A stretch of DNA of 25,000 nt from Glandiceps talaboti (Eukaryota; Hemichordata; Enteropneusta; Spengelidae). Shown here piece after piece: positions 16,917 to 25,000 of this stretch. Position 1 is the first letter of the stretch; the number at the start of each line of letters is the position of its first letter. The position numbers were made by a program, and so were the translations under genes. The notes beneath the pieces are model-generated. The model worked only from the letters and a program-made list of their open reading frames with translations, made no database searches and was not told the DNA's origin. The stretch spans positions 18,227,501-18,252,500 of the forward strand of contig NC_135566.1 in assembly GCF_964340395.1 (NCBI RefSeq). Direction: 5' to 3'.

Positions 16917-17212
16917 TGTCACATGATACACTAACACTCAGATATAAAACCCAACTCCTTCCCCACAGGCACTTGTTTCCCTAGTCAAGCTGCTAAACCT
17001 CGGATGTTCTTCCGATAGAATACTTAGTAAGACACACGACCGAACATCACCGCTATCGAGGATGGAACATCACTGCGAACGAAGTTCACTTATCGTATCG
17101 GAAGAAAGCCCGAACGTCTAGCAGCAAGACTATTGTTTCCCAAGATAAGTGTCTGAATAAAATAAAAATACTGAGTGTCTTGTGACCGGCATTTATGAAA
17201 AAACACATGACA
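16917..17212 (+). mobile_element. Possible solo LTR with TATA box, poly(A) signal and internal hairpin
   Basis: The block starts TGTCACATGATAC and ends near CACATGACAC. Inside are GATATAAAACCC (16941-16952) and AATAAAATAAAAATACTGAG (about 17157-17176) followed by a GT-rich stretch. This is the layout of an LTR. Between them two arms (about 16979-17019 and 17095-17143) pair imperfectly around TCTTCCGATA/TATCGGAAGA. I could not find a clear target-site duplication. A short TATA-driven hairpin transcript is an alternative. Confidence 0.35.
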
Positions 17213-17309
17213 CGCTGTGGTTACCTTTGAAATGATTGCTTTCGTACGATGAATACACAGAACTTTCAGAAATTGTCTACATCGTGAGCAAGCGTGGTGT
17301 TACGTTGTT

Positions 17310-17331
17310 GTTGTTGTTGTTGTTGTTGTAA
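17310..17331. repeat. (GTT)n repeat
   Basis: About nine GTT units starting near 17302. Confidence 0.85.
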
Positions 17332-17442
17332 AGATTCAGTTTACTTCATCGTACATTGTAGTATACATTCTCTTAGTGTTCTGAGTACACATATATCATG
17401 AAAAGTTGAGCTGAGAACAACACGTCTACGTAATGTAATACA

Positions 17443-17610
17443 GCACATGTTGACAGGTCGACGTCAACAATCCGTGACAAATTTAGTCCACGTCAGTCGA
17501 AACGATGATATTCCATATGTCACGTACTTGGAGACCCCTATATGGCTTCTTGCTTATAGAGTTTCCAATAATCACACGCAAAAAGGGGCCCGTCCTCAAG
17601 AGTGTGATAG
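17443..17610. repeat. Direct duplication, copy 1
   Basis: It is nearly identical to 18186-18342 from ACAATCCGTGACAAATTTAG to GTCCTCAAGAGTGTGAT. Copy 1 has an extra GGTCGACGTCAACA near its start and lacks the second arm of the hairpin seen in copy 2. Confidence 0.92.
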
Positions 17611-17842
17611 TTAACAATCCATGCTTCTATTTAAGATAGATAGCTGGTAAAAAATCCATGAGGAGCTGACTGGATAACTGCCAATTTATTATTACCAAAC
17701 AAAATAATCAAGTTTGAACCAACCTTGGAAAAAGCTTCCACTTATTAACAAACTTGATCTAACAACCCACAGTTGGTTATATGGTAAACGCAATGTGATA
17801 CATATTGATAGTGTTAGGAATCCCCTTCCCTTTATTACTAAT

Positions 17843-17879
17843 GGCCCTTTTCAGGGCCACCACATCCTCCAAAAAGAGA
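17843..17879 (+). promoter_or_regulatory. Histone-type mRNA 3' stem-loop and purine-rich downstream element
   Basis: GGCCCTTTTCAGGGCC forms a 6-bp stem with a TTTC loop (17843-17858), followed by ACCACA. AAAAAGAGA (17871-17879) follows 12 bases after the stem, as expected for the U7-binding element of replication-dependent histone genes. I see no histone coding sequence upstream on this strand, so it is orphaned here or a remnant of a histone cluster. Confidence 0.62.
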
Positions 17880-18185
17880 ACTACCAAACCACTAAACTAT
17901 AGTTGCAACAATTTAAGTCTTGAGTATAATCTCCGATATGGATAGAAGAAAATTTTCAAGACCGCATGTATGATTACGTAGGACACGATCCATGTGCAAC
18001 GGGTAAAGATGATCTAAAACAACTAAAGTTTGTTGCATCAATAACATTCATTATTGTGAAACTGGCCAGAATTGAAATAAGATGGTACACTATACTGTGC
18101 GCGTGTGCAAAATAGCTTCGGGAACAAAAACGTGAGGAAACGTGAACGCGTATTTCGTCAGTCAGTACTACTTCTAGTACGAGCG

Positions 18186-18342
18186 CACATGTTGACAATC
18201 CGTGACAAATTTAGTCCACGTCAGTCGAAACGATGATATTCCATATGTCACGTACTTGGAGACCCCTATATGGCTTCTTGCGCCATATAGGGGTCTTCCA
18301 ATAATCACACACAAAAAGGGGCCCGTCCTCAAGAGTGTGATA
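18186..18342. repeat. Direct duplication, copy 2, with perfect hairpin
   Basis: It has the same sequence as 17443-17610, about 730 bp away. It contains GACCCCTATATGGC (18261-18274), a 7-base spacer and the exact inverse GCCATATAGGGGTC (18282-18295). A fragment of the same family (AAAAAGGGGCCCGCCCTC) recurs at 18550-18567. Confidence 0.92.
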
Positions 18343-18619
18343 TGAAAATCAGAGAAGTGACATGTAAAATGCCTTACTTTTTACTTATTTTAAAAGTAAA
18401 TTATCAAATCGAACTCTCATTAGTCTGTACACCGTTTCAGAATGACGAATGGCGTCCACCCCTGTTAAACCTGGCATACCCCGTATTTCAAAAACGAGGA
18501 GATGGCTACCTGTGCTCTCGCCATGTGAAAACTTCATCGCGGCATCAGTCAAAAAGGGGCCCGCCCTCTAGAGTCTCAGGTACAGGTAGACGTAGCTAGC
18601 GTGAGTGACAGACATAAAT

Positions 18620-18670
18620 TGGCTCGTGCACCAATCAGAAGTTAGTAAATCGACGTCATACATCAAACTT
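18620..18670 (+). promoter_or_regulatory. CCAAT box and CRE-like site
   Basis: CACCAATCAG (about 18629-18638) and CGACGTCA (18651-18658) lie 20 bp apart in unique sequence with no TATA box seen. This is a possible plus-strand promoter upstream of the polycystin-like exons, but there is no direct evidence of a transcript. Confidence 0.25.
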
Positions 18671-19219
18671 TTAGCGCATTATAAGTCATACCGACCGGTC
18701 GTGGGAAACAAACAAACAACTGTTTTACCACCACCACAACAACAAAACATTCGAATGGAGGGAAAACAGACTGAAATACTAAACAATTTTTGCTACACTG
18801 TGTCACATCAATGACATTATATTCGATCTAAAAATTGGTATACACGGTAATACACCTCATATTTAGTCCACGCAGACTGATGACACAGTCGACAACAGCT
18901 ATAAAGAGAGGGGAGAAACGATGGGTTTGGAGTGGGGGCGAAAAATATTTTGACACACACTGTAATAATAATGACAACACATTTTGAGTAGCTACATCCT
19001 AAAATTGATTGTATGTTTAATTGCTTATCTCCCCCATTGTAGATCCCAATTAACAGACTATGAAATGAGCGCAGGGGGAGACTGCATTATATAGATAATC
19101 CAAAATCACCTGAGATGTGTATGCCATAGTCTACATATGTGATAAAATTACTAGACATTAGTAACTAGCAACTGCAGGTTTCCCAGACAATTTGATATTT
19201 TCATTTCTTTAATCCATAT

Positions 19220-19410
19220 ATTTGGCGGGTAATTATAACAAATTGCATGTTTTCCCGCCAATTCGAACTACTTGTAGCTTGTAATTATTTTTTTTTTTTT
19301 AGATATTACTTTATTCATGTTTTTGGCGGGATTATATTTCTGGCGGTATCTCGGCGTCGCCAATAAAATAAGGTGCGTGAAACTGCACGTTTTCCCGCCT
19401 ACTTAAACCA
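19220..19410. promoter_or_regulatory. Two tandem modules each with paired E2F-like sites
   Basis: TTTGGCGGG (19221-19229) with TTTTCCCGCC (19250-19259), and TTTTGGCGGG (19321-19330) with TTTTCCCGCC (19390-19399). Each pair is inverted, and both modules share a GCA(T/C)GTTTTCCCGCC end. They fit E2F consensus sites. They could equally be two copies of a small inverted-repeat element. Confidence 0.4.
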
Positions 19411-19454
19411 CTTTCTTATTTGATTGAAAGACACAACATTAGGCTTCGTTACAG

Positions 19455-19583
19455 ACAACATCAAAGGTTGTCTGAAAAGCCGCAGTCACCAGTTTATATT
19501 ATTAAAGGCATTTTGTAACATTGTTCGAAATTTGGAGACCCGCGACATCAACATGTGTGTTGACGTGCTTGCCGTCGCCTCAT
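19455..19583 (+). CDS. Possible small upstream exon, unrecognised protein
   Basis: Within a 122-codon open frame (19424-19792, no convincing ATG) a segment lies between GTTACAG and T/GTATATC. It reads NIKGCLKSRSHQFILLKAFC, then NIVRNLETRDINMCVDVLAV. The L-x-x-x-x-N-L-E-x-x-D-x-x-M-x-V-D-V-L pattern recalls the helical part before polycystin/GAIN strands, on the same strand as the exons at 22.6 kb. This is a weak inference and the frame may be open by chance. Confidence 0.22.
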
Positions 19584-20094
19584 GTATATCATGTACATGC
19601 ATGTATTTTGTTCCTGATATTGGTTTCCAAATCGACAATGTGTCCGTAATAACTTTGTGTGTCTTTATCTATCAACGAATTTCTTCATGGCTGTTTCATA
19701 CACATCTGCGACTTGAATTGATCGAAAGAGTTGATAATCCATGTATTGACTGGTTAATAAACCGTGGCTACACTTGTTTTGTGAATCTCTGAGTAGCTCC
19801 CTGAGTAGCTCCTTAAGTAGCCAGTACTTCTATCCAAGGAGGCCAAGACAAAAGAAGAAACAAAATATCACAATCACAAAACTACAACACAATGTGGCAC
19901 ATTAAAAGAGTAGTCGAAAAAATATCACATAATGCTTATAAATATATTAAAATTGATTTGAACTCTTTTATAGGAAATCTTGAAAGAGTCAATGGTCGCA
20001 TTATCCTTTAAGTATGTAGGAATACTTGGCTAACAGGACTTTTGGTCAATTGATTGCGGGATTTCAGGAATGAGAATGAAGAATCAATGAAAAA

Positions 20095-20155
20095 TGAATG
20101 AATGAGTGAATGAATGAATGAATGAATGAATGAATGAATGAATGAATGAATGAAA
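20095..20155. repeat. (GAAT)n tetranucleotide repeat
   Basis: About 14 GAAT units with two irregular units at the left. Confidence 0.93.
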
Positions 20156-20279
20156 AGCTTAGAGTAAAGTCTTGACTGTGGATTTTAGGTTATCGCCTCT
20201 CCTCGTAGTAAAAAATCTCTATGTCTTGAGTGTCACTGTGATAGTGAATTTACTGGACTAACTCACACTTGAATTATAA

Positions 20280-20393
20280 CATGTCATGACGTCACATGCC
20301 ATGATATGACGTGGCAAGACGTGACACAACGTGATGTGACGCGACGCGACATACCATGACATGGCGTGACATACTGTGACATTTGACTTTTAT
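20280..20393. repeat. Degenerate 9-11-bp repeat rich in TGACG/CGTGA motifs
   Basis: CATGACGTCAC, ATATGACGTGGC, AAGACGTGACAC and AACGTGATGTGACG succeed one another, about ten near-copies in 110 bp. One exact TGACGTCA (CRE palindrome) lies near the left end. Confidence 0.7.
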
Positions 20394-20519
20394 ACTAACA
20401 TTTTTTTTATAGTATTACGTCTTCTTCTTTCGGTAGGAAGAAACAATGATGCGTTCATTATTTGAGTCGACATCATCCTGTCTAGATGTATCACAATCGA
20501 CGATCGACAAAAATGTTGA

Positions 20520-20661
20520 CCGGGACCAAGTCATATAATTTATAATACCAATCTGATGAAGGCTACAGTTGAAAAGAATATCTTCTCAAGTTCACGTGGC
20601 GATGCTCTTGAATCACAAGCTGGTGGATTTAAATTACCAACTCATCGAAACAATATTGCAG
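20520..20661 (+). CDS. Possible upstream exon of the polycystin-like gene
   Basis: An open frame reads NLMKATVEKNIFSSSRGD, then ESQAGGFKLPTHRNNIAG, to a donor-like GCAG/GTAGCT (phase 1). A G-F-x-L-P stretch before the GPS-proximal strands is seen in polycystin-like proteins. The 5' border is unclear (candidate AG at 20560-20561 or 20567-20568; a stop lies at 20517-20519). Its phase does not fit the exon at 22573 directly, so at least one exon would be missing between them. Confidence 0.35.
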
Positions 20662-20729
20662 GTAGCTATTCTGCAAAAGTACGTATCAGGGCCGTAGCCT
20701 GACCAAATTGCCAGGGGGGGGGGGCAGAA

Positions 20730-22160
20730 CTTTGTCTTGGTGCAATCATGCATTTAAAATTTAGAAAGGTGCTAATTTACATAAATTTGCATACAATTTA
20801 CATAATATCTTTTTTAGCATACGCAATTAAATATCATATGCAAGGTCAGAAAAAAATGCTGCTCAACGGGTAACTTAACCCATCACACAAACCATATATA
20901 ACGATAGCAAAATAGTTCAGGTCGAGTTTAGATAGAACTTATTCAGTCATCTTGATACTATCCCATGCAATTTGTCTGCATAGCTACAGTTTGGAAATGT
21001 ACACAATTTACGGTTAATAGGTGTAGTTCCTCTCACCCTCTCTTCTCAACAAATGTTAAGCCCCGCCAAATGAAACTCAAGCATTATTTTAGCCACCCCT
21101 TCTTTCACCTACACTACAGTGGAGATATAAAATCATATGGTACAATGATGCATACAAATATCAGTGATAGCCAACTACAATAATAGTACTCCAAACGAGA
21201 TTACTTTACACAGGATGTGGATTTCAAATGCATAAGGAGATGTCTCTAATTAGCTCTAACATATACAGGGAGGTACTTAGCTAGACACCTTCCATCTTGA
21301 TTTGGGAGAAAGACAATTATCACCTTGATTGCTACTGATTGGAAGGAGACAACTCCAAAGGTGATAAAAAATTGAAAATAAGACAGTGTAGGAGGCCATT
21401 TAGAGGCATAGAATATCAAACCATAGACATGATAAAATACCAGAATTGAAACAATTATGCTATGCATTACATATTATCTGGAAGTGTATTTTGTTTTGGC
21501 AAAGCTGAAAGATATTTTGCGGATGTGTACATGGTAAATGACTTCTCCTGAAGTTTAATTTGGTTCCAAAAAATCCCGAATAAAGAGCAAAACATCTTCA
21601 AAGAGTGGATCTTAAACTGCGTACCTGGGTTAATAGTTTTTCAGGGCCACCAAATATTCCAAAAAGAGATCTGTTTTATCAGTGAGAAATGTTTTAATAT
21701 AAGGAACAAGATGTAAATGAGATCGAGCGCATCTTCGGAGTCACTGCATGCAACATAGCAGGCGACCTCACGTTGAACGACCTTTTCCGTCTTTTTTTTA
21801 GTTTCACTCGCTGACATTATAATTGCGACTTGCTATCTTCAAAAGAAGGAGACTTTCATGACTACTGTTACTCGCGGAAAATGCACAGTGCATGTGCGTA
21901 CTTCTTATGTACTTTCACGCACAAAGAATTTTTAATTTGCTGCAAAAAGTTACAATTTTTAACTGGACACATTTTTATTCAAAGTTAAGCCAGCGTACCG
22001 TAGAGATATAAGATACATATTAGCCAGGAGTCAGTGTACAGTCACTTTAGTGAACCATCAATTTAAATCCCGCATGCTAGGAATCATCACGTAAATAAAG
22101 ATTTTAATACATCGCTATGTATTCAAAAAGTAGATTTTTCTTTCTTTCTTTTTTCCAAAA
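20730..22160. other. Probable intron, no clear exon; bounded by G-rich runs
   Basis: The segment is bounded by AGGGGGGGGGGGCAG and GGGGGGGCAGCTGCCCCC, in similar contexts, which suggests repeat copies at each side. It holds the diverged histone-type 3' end. It also holds a 58-codon minus-strand frame from the ATG at 21817 (MSASETKKKTEKVVQREV) to a stop at 21641, which I do not recognise. Confidence 0.3.
21637..21670 (+). pseudogene. Diverged second copy of the histone-type 3' end
   Basis: TTTTTCAGGGCCACCAAATA, then TTCCAAAAAGAGAT keeps the loop, 3' arm, ACCA and the purine element at exactly the same 12-base spacing as 17843-17879. The 5' arm (now TAATAG) can no longer pair. No histone frame lies upstream. 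Confidence 0.5.
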
Positions 22161-22214
22161 TCTCGGGGGGGGGGGGGGGGGGGCAGCTGCCCCCTTGGCC
22201 TTGTGAAATAACAT

Positions 22215-22355
22215 ATACCAAGTCCATGTTCATAACTCAATAAACTGCCAAACATTAAACAATGTATAAAATGTTTGTTATTGTACGTACAATAACAAAC
22301 TTTTTACACTTTTTGCATCTTTTTGCAATGTGGTGAGTTATGAACATGAACTTTA
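22215..22355. mobile_element. Foldback (MITE-like) element around a 28-bp perfect palindrome
   Basis: The centre GTTTGTTATTGTAC joined to its exact inverse occupies 22273-22300. Outer arms CATGTTCATAACTCA (about 22226) and TGAGTTATGAACATG (about 22334) are also inverse copies. The arms between are imperfect, so the whole is a hairpin of about 130 bp. No coding potential. Confidence 0.7.
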
Positions 22356-22572
22356 TTTTTTCAAGTAGAAAAACATAGTGAAGCTGTTTTATCAAATAAA
22401 AATCCAAAATAAATACCAAATTCTCATCCATATGGCCACTTTAATCTTACCATCCTTAAATATGACTTGGTCAAAGTTTTGGCATTATATAGGCAGAGTT
22501 AATTCAGTCATGTTTGTGTTGGGATCTAATGAACGATAACCATGGCAATCAGAATATTCTACTTTCTTCCAG

Positions 22573-22981
22573 TTTCTGGGTTCAAAGGTTAATAGATACC
22601 TGTGTAATTCACCGAAGAACATCAGAAATTCGCCAGTTTTATCTCTTGACGTTTATGACCAATATGGTAATGAAGTACAGATGGATACTTCTTACACTAT
22701 ATCAATGGGAAGCACAGCTAGTGATGAAAGACTCCTACAAATGAATGGCGGTCTGGGAATAGAGTTCACAGTCAATTTTACTTCCCAGGTGGACGTCATA
22801 GTTGTGTCTATTTTGCCCAATGCTACTCAAAGTAAAACAACATACGATCTCTTCATCAAAGCTGATGGTAAACGTAGTTACACATCTTTCGACGAATCGT
22901 TGTGGATCACAAGTGATGGTGTTCAGACAATTTTCATCAACACTTCTGAACATTTGGTTTACAATTTCTTAATGAAAATCG
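22573..22981 (+). CDS. Polycystin-1/REJ-like protein, exon N-terminal to the GPS motif
   Basis: After a good acceptor (ATTCTACTTTCTTCCAG) the frame is open for 136 codons up to the donor ATCG/GTAAGC (phase 1). It reads FLGSKVNRYL, SPVLSLDVYDQYGNEVQM, then IEFTVNF, VVSILPN, SKTTYDLFIKADG and VYNFLMKI. This succession of strands, with a Y-D-L-type repeat and several N-glycosylation sites (NFT, NAT, NTS), resembles the extracellular stretch before the GPS site in polycystin-1-like and sea-urchin REJ proteins. The next exon supplies a GPS start, which supports this. An adhesion-GPCR-type GAIN domain is the main alternative. N- and C-terminal parts lie in other exons, mostly outside the window. 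Confidence 0.6.
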
Positions 22982-23122
22982 GTAAGCAATTAAAATAATT
23001 CATGCCTCATTGCCTCAATAAAATAAGTAATGGTAATTTGACTCGCACCTGCTTAGGTACCTACCAACGGATACATATTCCCACCGGCACCTCCATGCAT
23101 GCATACACAGATATTCAGATAT

Positions 23123-23432
<310 letters not shown>

Positions 23433-23585
23433 AGAGAAAGAAAGACGCGCGTGCGTGCGTGACATACATAAGTAGACTCACGTACATTCATAATACATTG
23501 TGTCACATACATGCACGCACACGCACGCACACACGCACACCTTTACACATATAACAATAACAACACTTTTAATTTCGCAGGGGAG

Positions 23586-23689
23586 ATAGAGATACAACAG
23601 ATGGCCACAACGTAACCATAACAACTTCTGGCTCTTCATGTCTGTACTGGGACACCACACACCAAGAATGGGAATCTGAAGGATGCTTG
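23586..23689 (+). CDS. Polycystin-like exon with first half of a GPS motif
   Basis: The frame reads RDTTDGHNVTITT, then SSCLYWDTTHQEWESEGCL, before the donor TTG/GTATGA (phase 0). The C-x-Y-W-D-x(6)-W-x-x-x-G-C pattern is the start of a GPS autoproteolysis motif. The cleavage site would be on the next exon, off the window. The obvious acceptor TTTCGCAG/G at 23580 gives a phase that does not match the exon ending at 22981. An acceptor 5 bp on (GGGGAG/AT) does match, so either that one is used or a small exon is missing in between. Confidence 0.6.
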
Positions 23690-23868
23690 GTATGACAAAT
23701 TTAATAATCAATATTCGATTGTGTTTTTATGTGATTTAGTATTACGAAAACAGAGTCCTTTAAAATCAAGATTTCAAATCACTTTAAACAGAACATATGG
23801 CAATGTATTAAATAAATGGACAATGGCTGCATTAAATGGAAATGATCCTTTCAGAATAAATCTGTATT

Positions 23869-25000
23869 AACATGTCTAACATAATATTACCTCTCTATGT
23901 ATTAACATGTCTAACATAATATTACCTCTCTATGTATTGACATATCTAACATAATATTACCTCTCTATGTATTGACATATCTAACATAATATTACCCATC
24001 TATGTATTGACATATCTAACATAATATTACCTCTCTATGTATTGACATATCTAACATAATATTACCCATCTATGTATTGACATATCTAACATAATATTAC
24101 CTCTCTATGTATTGACATATCTAACATAATATTACCCATCTATGTATTGACATATCTAACATAATATTACCTCTCTATGTATTGACATATCTAACATAAT
24201 ATTACCCATCTATGTATTGACATATCTAACATAATATTACCTCTCTATATATCGACATATCTAACATAATATTACCACTCTATGTATTGACATATCTAAC
24301 ATAATATTACCTCTCTATGTATTGACATATCTAACATAATATTACCTATGTATTGACATATCTAACATAATATTACCTCTCTGTGTATCGACATATCTAA
24401 CATAATATTACCTCTCTGTGTATCGACATATCTAACATAATATTACCTCTCTATGTATCGACATATCTAACATAATATTACCTATGTATTAACATATCTA
24501 ACATAATATTACCTCTCTATGTATTGACATATCTAACATAATATTACCCCTCTATGTATTGACATATCTAACATAAAATTACCTCTCTATGTATTGACAT
24601 ATCTAACATAATATTACCTCTCTATGTATCGACATATCTAACATAATATTACCTCTCTATGTATCGACATGTCTAACATAATATTACCTCTCTATGTATT
24701 GACATATCTAACATAATATTACATATGTATTGACATATCTAACATGATATTACCTATGTATTAACATATCTAACATAATATTACCTCTCTATGTATTGAC
24801 ATATCTAACATAAAATTACCTCTCTATGTATTGACATATCTAACATAATATTACCTCTATATATATCGACATATCTAACATAATATTACCTCTCTATGTA
24901 TTGACTTATCTAACATAATATTACCTCTCTATGTATCGACATATCTAACATAATATTACCTCTCTATGTATCGACATGTCTAACATAATATTACCTCTCT
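23869..25000. repeat. 35-bp satellite array, running off the window
   Basis: The unit TATGTATTGACATATCTAAC, then ATAATATTACCTCTC repeats about 32 times with single-base variants (ATTGACATA, ATCGACATA, ATTAACATA; CTCTC or CCATC). Several copies lack CTCTC and are 5 to 7 bp shorter. CTCTC and CCATC units alternate between about 23960 and 24230. It probably lies in an intron of the polycystin-like gene. Confidence 0.95.

Noticed and set aside
17714-17902. 62-codon plus-strand frame covering the histone-type stem-loop
   Set aside because: It does not resemble any histone and runs through the stem-loop, so it cannot be the gene that the 3' end belonged to.
21641-21817. 58-codon minus-strand frame opening MSASETKKKTEKVV as a histone-H1-like start
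   Set aside because: A lysine-rich start only. The rest is unlike H1, and the nearby histone-type 3' end is on the opposite strand.

Overview
The window looks like a piece of an AT-rich, repeat-rich animal nuclear genome. Supporting signs are short exons with GT-AG splice sites, long introns, LINE 3' ends, tRNA-derived SINE-like copies, foldback elements and many micro-, mini- and satellite arrays. The two recognisable genes (a GRAMD4 homologue and a polycystin-1-like protein with a GPS motif) and a metazoan-type histone 3' stem-loop point to a marine invertebrate, perhaps a deuterostome such as a hemichordate. The species assignment is a guess. None of the longest simple-sequence ORFs is a gene.

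Positions 1-16.8 kb, minus strand: one gene, homologous to GRAMD4 (GRAM-domain protein 4 / death-inducing protein). Eleven coding exons can be joined with every splice phase matching: 11847-11692, 11271-11115, 10444-10312, 8503-8433, 7566-7410, 5763-5738, 5121-5030, 3797-3706, 1811-1763, 1479-1361 and 701-592. They encode about 387 residues: an acidic head, a coiled coil, the conserved SRL-W region and two hydrophobic regions. The C-terminal part with the GRAM domain should lie beyond position 1. A likely non-coding first exon ends at 16603, with promoter-like sequence just beyond it.

The introns hold two LINE 3' fragments, SINE-like copies, a 1.25-kb composite repeat with about seven internal 145-bp units, nested foldback elements and several tandem arrays. 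Three repeats are built from the gene's own exon ends: a fourfold-copied splice donor at exon c2, a splice-phase-compatible partial copy of exon c3, and a 36-bp array derived from the end of exon c8. Exon c8 is also bounded on its other side by a 47-bp array.

Positions 16.9-20.4 kb: intergenic or regulatory DNA. It contains a solo-LTR-like block with a large imperfect hairpin, a direct duplication of about 145 bp of which one copy carries a perfect 14-bp-arm hairpin, an orphan histone-type 3' stem-loop with a purine-rich downstream element, paired E2F-like modules and a cluster of TGACG motifs.

Positions 19.4-23.7 kb, plus strand: fragments of a polycystin-1/REJ-like gene. The best exon is 22573-22981, followed by an exon holding the first part of a GPS motif (about 23586-23689). 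Upstream pieces at 20.5 kb and 19.5 kb are less certain. The rest of the gene should lie to the right. The window ends inside a 35-bp satellite (23869-25000).
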